From the NCBI RefSeq assembly GCF_011440305.1, contig NZ_JAAOIW010000005.1, positions 186,001-250,000 of the forward strand: a stretch of 64,000 nt of DNA, read 5' to 3'. Source of the stretch: Paenibacillus agricola (lineage in GTDB: Bacteria > Bacillota > Bacilli > Paenibacillales > NBRC-103111). The position numbers and the translations under genes were made by a program. Shown piece by piece: positions 35,419-43,895 of this stretch (the first letter of the stretch is position 1; the number at the start of each line of letters is the position of its first letter). The notes beneath the pieces were generated by a model. It was given only the letters and a program-made list of their open reading frames with translations. It made no database searches and was not told the origin of the DNA.

Positions 35419-36261
35419 TTAGCTTTTTACAGCCCCTGAGGTCAAACCGGTTATAAACCAGCGGCTAAAAAGCGAAAAAACGATTAATAAAGGCAAGGTA
35501 GCAAAAAATGTAGCGGACATGATCATCCCATAATCAATCGAATCGTTGCGGCTAAAAAGCTGCTGTAGCGCAATTTGAATGGTGAAATTCTCATTATTCT
35601 TCAATACAACCAACGGCCAGAAAAAATCATTCCACGTATTCAAAAAGGTGAAAATGCCGAGCGTTGCCAGTGCGGGTACAATGATCGGCAGCACAATCCG
35701 CGCATACGTATTGAAATAGCTGCTGCCATCTATGCGGCTTGCTTCCAGCAGCTCTTGATGAATACTGGCCGTAATGTATTGGCGCATCCAGAATATCCCG
35801 AATGCTGACACCATGCCTGGGACAATAATCGCTTTATAGGAATCAATCCAGGAAAGCTTCGCCATTAAAATGTAGTTCGGCAGCACGCTTAGCTGCTGGG
35901 GCACAAGCAAGGTACCCAGCACCAAAAGAAACAATAGCTTCTTCCCGGGAAATTCAAATTTAGCAAACGCAAAGCCGGCTAAAGAGCAGAAGAACAGCAC
36001 GGATACCGTCGTCAAGCCGGAGACGATAAAGGAGTTCCATAAGGCTCGAAAAAATATAATTTTCTCTAGTGCATGCGAGAAATTGACGATGAGTTCCGTA
36101 CCCGGCATGATAGCTGGAGGTATTTGATAAACAGCGTCCCTAGTTCGAGTGGCAATGACGAGCATCCAATAAAATGGGTAAGCTGAAGCAAACGCTCCCG
36201 CAGCTAACAAGAAATAAATACAAATACGGGAAAATCCCCCCTGCTTTTCTCCTACCGGCAT
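35419..36261 (-). CDS. Carbohydrate ABC permease, MalG-like (second system)
   Basis: This 280-residue six-TM permease carries the EAA loop LEASRIDGSSYFNTYARIVLP. Its ATG overlaps the TAA of the upstream permease gene (TAATG), so the two subunits are made in equal amounts. The system is CUT1-like with the ATPase supplied from elsewhere. Substrate unknown. Confidence 0.9.
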   Translation of the reverse strand: MPVGEKQGGFSRICIYFLLAAGAFASAYPFYWMLVIATRTRDAVYQIPPAIMPGTELIVNFSHALEKIIFFRALWNSFIVSGLTTVSVLFFCSLAGFAFAKFEFPGKKLLFLLVLGTLLVPQQLSVLPNYILMAKLSWIDSYKAIIVPGMVSAFGIFWMRQYITASIHQELLEASRIDGSSYFNTYARIVLPIIVPALATLGIFTFLNTWNDFFWPLVVLKNNENFTIQIALQQLFSRNDSIDYGMIMSATFFATLPLLIVFSLFSRWFITGLTSGAVKS

Positions 36262-37199
36262 TACGCTTCCCCTCCCATCCGTTTAGATAGCCATGTATTA
36301 ATCATCGAGAAGATGATCGTAAACAAGAATAGAATAACAGCACTAGCTGCCGCAGTACCGAAGAATGAGTTACGGAAAGCTTCCGTGTACAAATAAATAA
36401 CCATCGTAATTCCCTCAGAGCGGGTTGAGCCTGAGCCACCCTGACTTAAGAAAACAAAAGGCTCGGTAAACAATTGAATACTGCCAATGGTCGAGATTAG
36501 CACCGCAAACAGAATAAATGGCTTTAACAGCGGTATCGTAATAAACGTAAAAAGCTGGCGGCGATTAGCCCCGTCGATACGTGCCGCTTCGTATAAATCT
36601 CCTGGAATGCTTTGCAGTCCCGCCAGAAAAATAATCGCATTGTACCCAGTCCAACGCCAGATGACCATCGTCGCGACCGCTATTTTTAATGGCCAATTTT
36701 GTACGTTCCATGCGTACGGTCCCAGATCAAGCAAGGAGATCAAGTAGTTGGCCATGCCTTTATTGGCAAAGGCCGCACTGAAAATCATCGTAACCGCTAC
36801 AATCGAGGTGATATTAGGCAAGAAATAAATCGCCCTTAGCAGCTTTGTACCCCGGATGAACGCTGAATTCAGTCCTACAGCGAGGATAAGCGCCACAATT
36901 AATTGCGGGATTGTCCCCATGCCGCCCATTATAAAAGTGTTGCTGACCGATGTCCAAAATGTGGGATCTGTCAGCACGAGCTCAAAATTTTTCAGCCCGA
37001 CGAACTTCATATCGCCCATACCATTCCACTTGTACATGGATAAATAGAAGGTGAAAAATATCGGGTAAACGCCAAACACTGCAAATAATAAGAAAAACGG
37101 CGCTATAAATAAATAAGCTGCCAAGCGGCTTCTTCGCCGCTCGGTGAGCCAAGGACGCACGGTTGGTGCGTCCTTAAAAGCAACAGCATTGCTGTTCAT
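36261..37199 (-). CDS. Carbohydrate ABC permease, MalF-like (second system)
   Basis: This 312-residue permease has six TM segments after a short basic N-terminus and the loop YEAARIDGANRRQLFTFITIP as EAA motif. AAGGAG lies 8 nt before the ATG and is the 3' edge of a double-hairpin repeat (37215-37244). It is the middle gene of binding protein-permease-permease. Confidence 0.9.
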   Translation of the reverse strand: MNSNAVAFKDAPTVRPWLTERRRSRLAAYLFIAPFFLLFAVFGVYPIFFTFYLSMYKWNGMGDMKFVGLKNFELVLTDPTFWTSVSNTFIMGGMGTIPQLIVALILAVGLNSAFIRGTKLLRAIYFLPNITSIVAVTMIFSAAFANKGMANYLISLLDLGPYAWNVQNWPLKIAVATMVIWRWTGYNAIIFLAGLQSIPGDLYEAARIDGANRRQLFTFITIPLLKPFILFAVLISTIGSIQLFTEPFVFLSQGGSGSTRSEGITMVIYLYTEAFRNSFFGTAAASAVILFLFTIIFSMINTWLSKRMGGEA

Positions 37200-37214
37200 G
37201 GTCTCAACTCCTTA

Positions 37215-37244
37215 GAGTTTCCGCAGGAAACTTTCTTCGTAAGC
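37215..37244 (-). repeat. Double-hairpin dispersed repeat, copy C
   Basis: On the minus strand it starts GCTTACGAAGAAAG and ends GTTTCCTGCGGAAACTC. The second hairpin is GTTTCC-TGC-GGAAAC. The SD AAGGAG of the MalF-like gene follows at once. It is spaced 38 bp from copy B. Confidence 0.75.
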
Positions 37245-37252
37245 ATCTTCTT

Positions 37253-37282
37253 GAGTTTCCGTAGGAAACTTTCTTCGTAAGC
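37253..37282 (-). repeat. Double-hairpin dispersed repeat, copy B
   Basis: On the minus strand it starts GCTTACGAAGAAAG and ends GTTTCCTACGGAAACTC. It differs from copy C at one loop base and begins 2 nt after the TAG of the binding-protein gene. Confidence 0.75.
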
Positions 37283-37284
37283 AT

Positions 37285-38610
37285 CTAGCTGCGTTTGTTC
37301 AGTTCTTTTATCTTCTTTATTGCTCCATCCCATTCGGCTTGCGGATCGGTGCCTTTTTGCTGCACATTCATAAGAGCTTCCTTCATAATGCTATCTGTTG
37401 CATCATGCAATTTACCATAACGAATCGGCTTCACACTCTTGGCTGCTTTGGCAAACTCCACTGAGGTAGCTTGGTTGTTAAAATAAGGATCCTTTAGATC
37501 TTTAAATCTGGCATCGTCGTAAACCGCAGGAATGGATGGCATTAATCCATTAGAGATATATGATTTTAATTGACCTTCCTTGCTGTCCATCCAGGCTATA
37601 AACTCATAGGCTTCTTTGGTATTCTTTGATTCCTTCGGAATGCTCAGGAATGACCCTCCCCAGTTGCCGGCACCTTCGGGCATTTGCGTAATCATCCATT
37701 TGCCTGACGCATCCTTCGCATTCCCTTTGATTGTGCCGTTCATCCATGCCGGAGCCAGCATGACAGCAAACCCGCCGTCATTGGTTTCTTTAGACCATTC
37801 GGGAGTCCACAACACGTTCTTGCCCACCCAGCCTTCTTTGATGCCTTTGACCGTAAAATCGTAAGCCTTTTTAATTTGCGGGTTTGTATCACCAATGAAC
37901 TCCTCATTCTTGTTATAGAAGATCTCATTGCCTTGGTCACGTAAGCCGTTAAATAAAAGCCCAGGCATATCTACAAAGGTTTTACCTGTTTTTTGTTTGA
38001 ATTTGGCAGCCGTTTCGGCGAATTTATCCCATGTAGCAATTTCCTTGTAGAACTCATCTGGCTTGCTGGCGATTCCCGCTTGCTCCAGCAAATCGGTACG
38101 ATAATAAACAACAGTCGGACCGATATCTGTTGGAAGACCTAGCTGGAACTTGCCATCCGCAGAAGAACCCTGCTGCCATTTCCAGTCCACATAATTGGTT
38201 TTAATCGTTCCTGCACCCAGATCATTCAAATTATTGAATTTATCCTTAGCTTCCATAAATTTCTCCAAGAAGGCAATTTCAAGCATAAAAATATCCGGGG
38301 CTCCCTTGTTAGCGGATAACGCGGTCAGCATGTTGTTGTGATGTGCTGTTTGATCAGCCGTGTTCTGAATTTTGATCGTGACATTTGGCTTGATGGTTTT
38401 GTACTCCTCAGCAAGCTTCTCATAACCATTGGTTCCAAGTGACCAGAAGATAAGCTCAACCGGCTTGTCTGTTTTAGCCTCGGTTTTTGTTTCACCCGCC
38501 GTTGCCTTTGCAGGCTCTGTAGCAGGCGAGGCAGTACTGCTGCAAGCCGCCATAGAAGCAGCAAGCAATAGAGCAGTTCCTGCGGTAGACCATTTTTTAA
38601 TAGCATTCAT
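37285..38610 (-). CDS. Sugar-binding lipoprotein (second ABC system)
   Basis: This 441-residue family 1 solute-binding protein begins with a signal peptide and lipobox SMAAC, then a T/A/E/K-rich linker and the binding domain (ELIFWSLGTNGYEKLA; APDIFMLEIAFLEKF; GFAVMLAPAWMNG). It is the first gene of the operon; AAAGGGG lies 9-10 nt upstream of the ATG. A tandem pair of hairpin repeats separates it from the permeases and may tune expression between the two parts. Confidence 0.9.
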   Translation of the reverse strand: MNAIKKWSTAGTALLLAASMAACSSTASPATEPAKATAGETKTEAKTDKPVELIFWSLGTNGYEKLAEEYKTIKPNVTIKIQNTADQTAHHNNMLTALSANKGAPDIFMLEIAFLEKFMEAKDKFNNLNDLGAGTIKTNYVDWKWQQGSSADGKFQLGLPTDIGPTVVYYRTDLLEQAGIASKPDEFYKEIATWDKFAETAAKFKQKTGKTFVDMPGLLFNGLRDQGNEIFYNKNEEFIGDTNPQIKKAYDFTVKGIKEGWVGKNVLWTPEWSKETNDGGFAVMLAPAWMNGTIKGNAKDASGKWMITQMPEGAGNWGGSFLSIPKESKNTKEAYEFIAWMDSKEGQLKSYISNGLMPSIPAVYDDARFKDLKDPYFNNQATSVEFAKAAKSVKPIRYGKLHDATDSIMKEALMNVQQKGTDPQAEWDGAIKKIKELNKRS

Positions 38611-38734
38611 TTTGAATAATCCCCTTTCAATCCTATAATCTTCTTCACCTCTTCATCGTAAGGGTTACGCGCTTTTTTGCCGAGGTGGTAATCCTTCGAT
38701 CTTAGGTTGAAATAAGCATGAACTCCACAGCACG

Positions 38735-38766
38735 AAAAAAAAGCCCTTATATGAATACAAGGACTT
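38735..38766 (-). terminator. Terminator after the DinB-like gene
   Basis: Minus strand: AAGTCCTT pairs with AAGGGCTT (8 bp, one G-U), then a run of T. Confidence 0.75.
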
Positions 38767-38794
38767 CAACTTTATTATCTTTTCACTTGTTTGC

Positions 38795-39310
38795 TCAAGC
38801 TTCTGCACGCTGTGCAAATAAATAAAATATATAATCCGTTGGCACGCCAGCATGACCAAGCTGCCTTAGCATCGCCGTAATATTCCCACGATGGTACGTT
38901 CCATGGTTAACCACATGCTGTACCAATTGTGAAAGCTTAGTTTCCAGCTTGCCATACTGTGGATGCTCACAAACCATAAGCTTGTCCATATCCTCCTGCT
39001 GACCAAAAAAAGCGTGGTACTGCTCCGTTAATTCCAGGTACATTACTTCCATATCCGTGAGGCTTCTGTCTTTGGTTAGTTGTTGGAGTGGTCCCAGAAT
39101 AGCTACGACCTCGTCAAACTTTTTATTTTGCATAACGCTCAGCCAGGTGACGTCCATTAAATAAATATGCGCCAATACGGTAGAAATGGAGGGAAAAATG
39201 CTCTCCACTTTTGCCGTATATACATCTGCTGGCAAAGCCTTCAAATGTTCAATAAAAGCGCTATTAGCCCAAACGTGATAGTGGTACAATTGCAATGCAT
39301 GATGCTTCAT
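38795..39310 (-). CDS. DinB/YfiT-like four-helix metalloprotein
   Basis: This 171-residue protein fits the DinB superfamily: a helical N-terminus (LYHYHVWAN), a metal-ligand histidine in TVLAHIYLMD and the C-terminal HVVNHGTYHRGNI motif with the two other histidines. Members are metal-dependent, often thiol-transferases, with mostly unknown substrates. ATG 39310 with GGGTGG upstream replaces a long open frame lacking an SD. The start region diverges from a GNAT gene. Confidence 0.82.
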   Translation of the reverse strand: MKHHALQLYHYHVWANSAFIEHLKALPADVYTAKVESIFPSISTVLAHIYLMDVTWLSVMQNKKFDEVVAILGPLQQLTKDRSLTDMEVMYLELTEQYHAFFGQQEDMDKLMVCEHPQYGKLETKLSQLVQHVVNHGTYHRGNITAMLRQLGHAGVPTDYIFYLFAQRAEA

Positions 39311-39374
39311 AGAAATCCACCCTTTCAATTTTTTGTTATTGGATATAAAGCATTGTAAAATTGTTTGATATGAG

Positions 39375-39410
39375 GAGTATACCTCCTGTTGACTGACAAT
39401 AATGGTCAGT
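39375..39410. promoter_or_regulatory. Two adjacent palindromes in the dinB-like/GNAT divergent region
   Basis: AGGAG-TATAC-CTCCT (about 39373-39387) is followed by ACTGAC-AATAATG-GTCAGT (39392-39410). The second resembles TetR-family operators; the sequence TTGACT inside it could serve as a -35. No regulator of that family is in the window. Confidence 0.35.
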
Positions 39411-39469
39411 GAAGGAAGAGTGGTGCAGATAACATCCATAAAAGTAAACAGGAACGAGGCGGAGAACCT

Positions 39470-39970
39470 ATGGAAGGCTTGGCATTTATCCAAATAACTG
39501 AGGATCGGCTCCAAGAAATATTGGACGTTTATAATTATTTTGTTCTTAACACCACGGTTTCTTTCGATTTAGAACCGATAACCTTGGAGCAGCTAAAAAC
39601 CTCGGTCATGAACAAAAACCCCCGATTTCAATCGTTCGCTATCTTAGAAGCCGATGAATTGAAGGGGTATGTGCTGGTCACACAGCATAAAGCCAAACCA
39701 GCCTATGACGTAACTGGTGAGATTACGATCTACTTGAATCCGGCCTATGTAAACCAAGGGATTGGCAGTAAAGCTCTTCACTTTATTGAGGACATCGCCC
39801 GCAAGGCTGGATTTCATAGCTTGGTTGCGACGATTTGTACGGAGAATGAGCGAAGTATTTATTTATTCAAAAAGCATGGCTATTCCCAATGCGCTTATTT
39901 AAAGGAAGTCGGATATAAGTTTAATAGATGGCTGGACATCGTTGTTCTTCAAAAAATATTGGCAAACTGA
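39470..39970 (+). CDS. GNAT acetyltransferase, phosphinothricin acetyltransferase-like
   Basis: This 166-residue protein starts with the PAT/Bar-like IYNxFV-type segment (ILDVYNYFVLNTTVSFDLEP), then SVMNKNPRF and the acetyl-CoA loop NQGIGSKAL, and ends with LFKKHGYSQCAYLKEVGYKF. That order matches phosphinothricin/methionine sulfoximine N-acetyltransferases, although the real substrate is often another amino acid. GGCGGAG lies 6 nt upstream. It is transcribed divergently from the DinB-like gene. Confidence 0.82.
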   Translation: MEGLAFIQITEDRLQEILDVYNYFVLNTTVSFDLEPITLEQLKTSVMNKNPRFQSFAILEADELKGYVLVTQHKAKPAYDVTGEITIYLNPAYVNQGIGSKALHFIEDIARKAGFHSLVATICTENERSIYLFKKHGYSQCAYLKEVGYKFNRWLDIVVLQKILAN

Positions 39971-39974
39971 TGGG

Positions 39975-40937
39975 CTAGCTTTGATAATAGTCCAGCAAAT
40001 CAGCAGCGATCTTGGCCAATCTTTCTTTGAGCTGCGGCGGCTCCAACACTTTAATGGATTTGCCATAGGTAAGGAGAAAGTGGGCGGCATGGGTTTGCAC
40101 AGCTTGCTCGGTCAGCTTAAAATGCACTTGGCAATCGGAGCGTTCCACCAGCATTTGGCCCAGCAGCCAATGGGTACATAAATCGTTGATTGCCTGCGGC
40201 TTACCTTCGATTCGTACGGATACCAGCTTTTCTTGGAGGTTAGGATCTGGCAATAGCGTTCTAAGAAAAAAACGGCTTGCCGAAAACTGTGGCGGCCTTT
40301 GAAAAACATCCGCCGTGCGTGACAAGGAGCCAATGCGATCCACCCGAAAGCTGCGAATTTCCGCGCGCAAATAACAATAGCCTACAACGTACCATTTGCC
40401 CAGCCAATTGACGAGCCCATAGGGATCTAGCTCACGGGCTTTAAAGCTGGTATCGTTGCCTGTTCGGTACTCCATCCTGAGACGGTATCCATGGGCAACC
40501 GATACCTCCAGCTCTTGAAGGAGCGGCTGCAACGCCGGATCAACGATCGAGCCAATGACATCAAATCCAACCTCATGGCGCTCAATTGCGCTTAATTGGG
40601 CTGCGTTCGTAAATAATTTCAGCTTGTCAATGGCTCGATTCAAATCATCCCCAAACGGATACCCTGCCTGCTGCGCAAACATCGCTGCTTGGATCAGGGC
40701 CTTTTGTTCGTGGGAATCGAATAGGAGTGGAGCTTCGGTAAACGCATGAAGCAAGCTATAGCCTCCATTATGCCCCGAATCCGCAATAATTGGCACACCA
40801 CTTGCACACAACGCATCTATATACCGGTATACAGATCGGATATGAATCTCGAGCGTCTCGGCTAGCTGTTTGGCCGTTATCCGTTGCCCTGTTTTCAGCA
40901 GCCATAATATAGCGAGCATATGGTCGGATTTGGACAT
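39975..40937 (-). CDS. YafY-type HTH/WYL-domain transcriptional regulator
   Basis: This 320-residue regulator has a winged HTH at about residues 1-60 (TAKQLAETLEIHIRSVYRYIDAL) and a WYL domain at about 140-210 (RMEYRTG...YGLVNWLGKWYVVGYC...FRVDRIGSL). WYL domains bind small ligands or nucleic acid. AAAGGAAG lies about 10 nt before ATG 40937. It is convergent with the GNAT gene, only 4 bp apart. Confidence 0.85.
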   Translation of the reverse strand: MSKSDHMLAILWLLKTGQRITAKQLAETLEIHIRSVYRYIDALCASGVPIIADSGHNGGYSLLHAFTEAPLLFDSHEQKALIQAAMFAQQAGYPFGDDLNRAIDKLKLFTNAAQLSAIERHEVGFDVIGSIVDPALQPLLQELEVSVAHGYRLRMEYRTGNDTSFKARELDPYGLVNWLGKWYVVGYCYLRAEIRSFRVDRIGSLSRTADVFQRPPQFSASRFFLRTLLPDPNLQEKLVSVRIEGKPQAINDLCTHWLLGQMLVERSDCQVHFKLTEQAVQTHAAHFLLTYGKSIKVLEPPQLKERLAKIAADLLDYYQS

Positions 40938-40978
40938 GTCCGGGATCTTCCTTTCCAAGCTATTATTGATGGGCTAAG

Positions 40979-41128
40979 ATGATGAGGAGCCGCAAAGCTT
41001 TGCTAAAATGGAAGCCTATTGCCAAGAAAAAGGACAGACGCGCGGCTTTAATACATCGGGAAATCTATCTGAACGATCCACGCAAAACGGAATTAGCGAA
41101 GCTAAAAACGGTTTTAAGATTCCTGTGA
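40979..41128 (+). CDS. Possible 49-residue basic peptide
   Basis: An open frame from ATG 40979 to TGA 41128 gives a very basic helical peptide (KPIAKKKDRRAALIHREIY in the middle, LAKLKTVLRFL at the end). No good SD precedes either ATG; GAGGAG with a later TTG is an alternative start. It lies between the WYL regulator and the luciferase-like gene. It could be a remnant of a longer gene. Low confidence. Confidence 0.25.
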   Translation: MMRSRKALLKWKPIAKKKDRRAALIHREIYLNDPRKTELAKLKTVLRFL

Positions 41129-41161
41129 AAAGCCTTTAGCCATGGTCTCAGGAATGAGAAC

Positions 41162-42172
41162 TCACAAGCAAGCCCCAGCTACCCATTCGTAACCACGAAG
41201 CCGTTTCTCATAATCCGGTACAGGGGAAACGAGCAGAAACTCGTCCACACCATACAGCTCCCGAAGCTGCTCCAGCTTTCTTCGGATTTGATCGGGTGTG
41301 CCAACAAGCATTCTCCGGCTTGGCGTTGGGGGCTCGAGCTCTGCCTGAGCTTTCGACGCTGCATCTGGCGAGCCCACACCTGCCAGAGCTGCATTTGCTG
41401 TAGTGCCGCCCGGCTTGTCCGCTTCGGGCTGGAACCATCCAGCCGTCTGCGATGCCAGCCGCTTCGCCTCAGCCTCCGACTCCGCGCACACGATGCTTAC
41501 AGCCACAATCGCCTGTGGCTCTGGCATGAGCCGTGACGGGCGAAATTGCTGGCGATACGCGCTCAGCATCTCTGCTCCATCGTTGTCGCTCATAAACTGA
41601 CCAAACACATAACCCGTCCCAAATTCCGCGGCGTAGGATGCACTCTTTTGGTTCGTGCCTAGCATCCACACAGCCAGCGGCTGCGGGGGAACCGGCCTGG
41701 CTACCACAGGCTCGCCATCTTGCCGATACTCGCCTGCCAACAATTCCATTAATGCCTTCAGCGCATCAGGTAAATGCCGCAGGCTCTCCAGGAAATTGCC
41801 ACTCAAAGCGATCGTGGCATGAGCAGAGCCTCCTGGCGCCCTGCCAATTCCTAGGTCAATCCGCCCCGGATAAAGGCTCGCCAAGAGATGAAAGGATTCT
41901 GCCACCTTGAGTGGCTTATAATGCGGCAGCAAGAGGGCACCGGAGCCAAGCCGAATCTGGCTCGTCTGGGCGCCGATATGGGCGAGCAGCACTTCAGGTG
42001 AAGTGCAAGCCAAGCCTAACATATCGTGGTGCTCAGCTACCCAATAGCGGTGGTAGCCCAGCTCCTCTGCCCTGCGGGCCAGCCGAAGTGCCTGCTGGAG
42101 TGCATAATGGGCATCCGCATCACCAAATACAGGAGCCAGATCCAAGACGCTTAGCTTCAAGTTCCGCTTCAT
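41162..42172 (-). CDS. LLM-class flavin-dependent oxidoreductase
   Basis: This 336-residue protein belongs to the bacterial luciferase-like monooxygenases, single-subunit group (YceB/YhbW type). Visible are LSVLDLAPV at the N-terminus, YWVAEHHDM with the catalytic-site histidines, RLGSGALLLPHYKPL, GRIDLGIGRAPG and the C-terminal GTPDQIRRKLEQL. It should use reduced FMN and oxygen; substrate unknown. GGAGGG lies 6 nt upstream. A terminator separates it from the thioredoxin-like gene. Confidence 0.87.
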   Translation of the reverse strand: MKRNLKLSVLDLAPVFGDADAHYALQQALRLARRAEELGYHRYWVAEHHDMLGLACTSPEVLLAHIGAQTSQIRLGSGALLLPHYKPLKVAESFHLLASLYPGRIDLGIGRAPGGSAHATIALSGNFLESLRHLPDALKALMELLAGEYRQDGEPVVARPVPPQPLAVWMLGTNQKSASYAAEFGTGYVFGQFMSDNDGAEMLSAYRQQFRPSRLMPEPQAIVAVSIVCAESEAEAKRLASQTAGWFQPEADKPGGTTANAALAGVGSPDAASKAQAELEPPTPSRRMLVGTPDQIRRKLEQLRELYGVDEFLLVSPVPDYEKRLRGYEWVAGACL

Positions 42173-42198
42173 ATGAACCCTCCTTTTTCAGCTAATTT

Positions 42199-42229
42199 TA
42201 ACAAAAGAGCCCCCCGATTGGGAAGCCCT
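42199..42229 (-). terminator. Terminator after the thioredoxin-like gene
   Basis: Minus strand: AGGGCTTCCC pairs with GGGGGGCTCT (10 bp, three G-U) around a 4-nt loop, then TTTTGTT. Confidence 0.65.
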
Positions 42230-42246
42230 ATACGCTTAAGCTATGG

Positions 42247-42828
42247 TTAAACCAAATCGCAAGCCTCCGCAGGCATCCAATGGGCGTCTTCGCCATCCCA
42301 TTTCACATTGCAGCCAATCGGATTCGTGAGTGAAACGGCTAAAGGCTGGCCGGCCAAATGCTGCTCTAGCGCATCTGCTAAATTGTTCACGGTAATTTTC
42401 CTGGCATCCCGCGGATTATCGACACCACGCCCCGTGTAAATGAGCTTGCGGCTTTCATCGAACACATAAAAATGCGGAGTCCTAAGCGCACCATAAGCAC
42501 GGGCAACATCCTGCGTATCGTCCACCAAGTAAACCCATGGGAACTGCTGCTTGCCCATCTCTTCGACCATGTGCTCGTAGGAATCGTCCGGATGCGTGTT
42601 TACGCTGTTGGAATTGATACCGACAAAACGCACACCTTTTTCCTTATAACGTGTTGCCGTTTCTCTAGTAACTTCATTGGAGCCGAGGACAAATGGGCAA
42701 TGATTGCAGGTAAAAAATACAACGAGCACCTTAGCTTCTTCAAAATCGTTTAACGAATACTTCTTCCCATCGGTTGCCTTAAGTGTAAAATCCGGTGCTT
42801 GGCTGCCTAATGACAAAGTAAAGGACAT
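42247..42828 (-). CDS. Thioredoxin-like/peroxiredoxin-like redox protein
   Basis: This 193-residue cytoplasmic protein has an AhpC/TSA-type thioredoxin fold ([33 protein letters not shown] with the CxxC site as [22 protein letters not shown] with the cis-proline). The C-terminus carries NPIGCNVKW, typical of this subfamily of bacterial redoxins. No signal peptide. GAGGCGG precedes the ATG. Confidence 0.85.
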   Translation of the reverse strand: MSFTLSLGSQAPDFTLKATDGKKYSLNDFEEAKVLVVFFTCNHCPFVLGSNEVTRETATRYKEKGVRFVGINSNSVNTHPDDSYEHMVEEMGKQQFPWVYLVDDTQDVARAYGALRTPHFYVFDESRKLIYTGRGVDNPRDARKITVNNLADALEQHLAGQPLAVSLTNPIGCNVKWDGEDAHWMPAEACDLV

Positions 42829-42873
42829 GAATAATCCGCCTCTTTTCGTTACTATTTTTGTAGATGAAAGAGC

Positions 42874-43296
42874 TTAAAGCTGATCGTTACCAAAGCCTTG
42901 GAAAAACTCAATAATTTCCCCATCCGGTCCTTTGACAAAAGCAATTTTCGCCGGGTAGGAAGGGTCCCTGCCGAGTGTAGCATCCTTCGGGTTAATCGTC
43001 ACTGTAGCTCCCGCGGCTACTGCAGATTCAACTGCTGTAACCACATTGTTCGTACGGAACGCTACATGGAAGAAAGCGCCTTCATGCTTATGCTCGATGG
43101 AGCCGCCAGCAAAGATTTCCATGTAATTGCCATCTCCGGAGTCTAACAAAACTATACGCTTATCGCCTTCACCCCAGGACGTTTTTACCGTAAAGCCAAG
43201 ACCTTCCGTATAAAATTTAACACTAGCATCAAAGTCATACACACGAAGCGCAAGATGATGAAAGCCACCGCCACCGAGTTTTTCATTGGTACCCAT
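42874..43296 (-). CDS. VOC-superfamily (glyoxalase-fold) protein
   Basis: This 140-residue protein has the paired beta-alpha-beta-beta-beta units of the vicinal oxygen chelate fold: HHLALRVYDFDASVKFYTEGLGF, then YMEIF (first-half acidic ligand), FFHVAFR and GEIIEFFQG (second half). The H, E, H, E pattern suits a metal-binding glyoxalase or dioxygenase-like enzyme. GGAGG lies 9 nt upstream. It lies 45 bp upstream of the redox gene on the same strand. Confidence 0.83.
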   Translation of the reverse strand: MGTNEKLGGGGFHHLALRVYDFDASVKFYTEGLGFTVKTSWGEGDKRIVLLDSGDGNYMEIFAGGSIEHKHEGAFFHVAFRTNNVVTAVESAVAAGATVTINPKDATLGRDPSYPAKIAFVKGPDGEIIEFFQGFGNDQL

Positions 43297-43475
43297 ACCA
43301 TTTTGCCTCCTTCTCGCTAGTAAATACTCATAACCATTCCTACATAAGTATATCAGATGAAGCGGTATTAGGAAATTTTATGCAGGTCTGTTTCTGTTCC
43401 GCAACAAGCAATCGCCATCCCATTAGTAGTATACTATAGACAAGAAAAAAATAACCAATAATGGGAGGGATTTCT

Positions 43476-43895
43476 ATGTCTATACCCGAGACAACAGTTA
43501 ACCTACAAGCCATTACTCCAATTTTGCGTATTTTCGATGTGAAGAAAGCCACTGAATTTTATGTAGATTTCCTTGAATTCCACTTGGATTGGGAGCATAA
43601 ATTTGCTGCAGATATGCCGCTTTATATGCAGATTTCTTGTGATGCTTGCGTGATTCATCTGTCTGAGCATCACGGTGATTGCTCTCCCGGAGCAGCTCTA
43701 AGAATTAAAACCGAGCATATTAAAGCGCTCCATACCCGGCTGATAGGCAAAGCCTATACATTTGCGAAGCCCGGGCTGGAGGCCACTCCATGGAACACCT
43801 TGGAGCTGCAGGTCACGGATCCATTTGGCAACCGCATTATTTATTTCGAGCCATTGACCGAGGAAGCCTCCTCAGGCGTAATCGCTGCAGGTTAA
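43476..43895 (+). CDS. Glyoxalase-fold protein, bleomycin-resistance-like
   Basis: This 139-residue protein begins ITPILRIFDVKKATEFYVDFLEFHLDWEH and ends with FGNRIIYFEPL, the pattern of the BLMA/glyoxalase-like resistance family, which often binds ligands without catalysis. ATG 43476 follows GGGAGGGA; the frame opens 15 bases earlier. Its last four bases overlap the end of the convergent epimerase gene. Confidence 0.8.
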   Translation: MSIPETTVNLQAITPILRIFDVKKATEFYVDFLEFHLDWEHKFAADMPLYMQISCDACVIHLSEHHGDCSPGAALRIKTEHIKALHTRLIGKAYTFAKPGLEATPWNTLELQVTDPFGNRIIYFEPLTEEASSGVIAAG

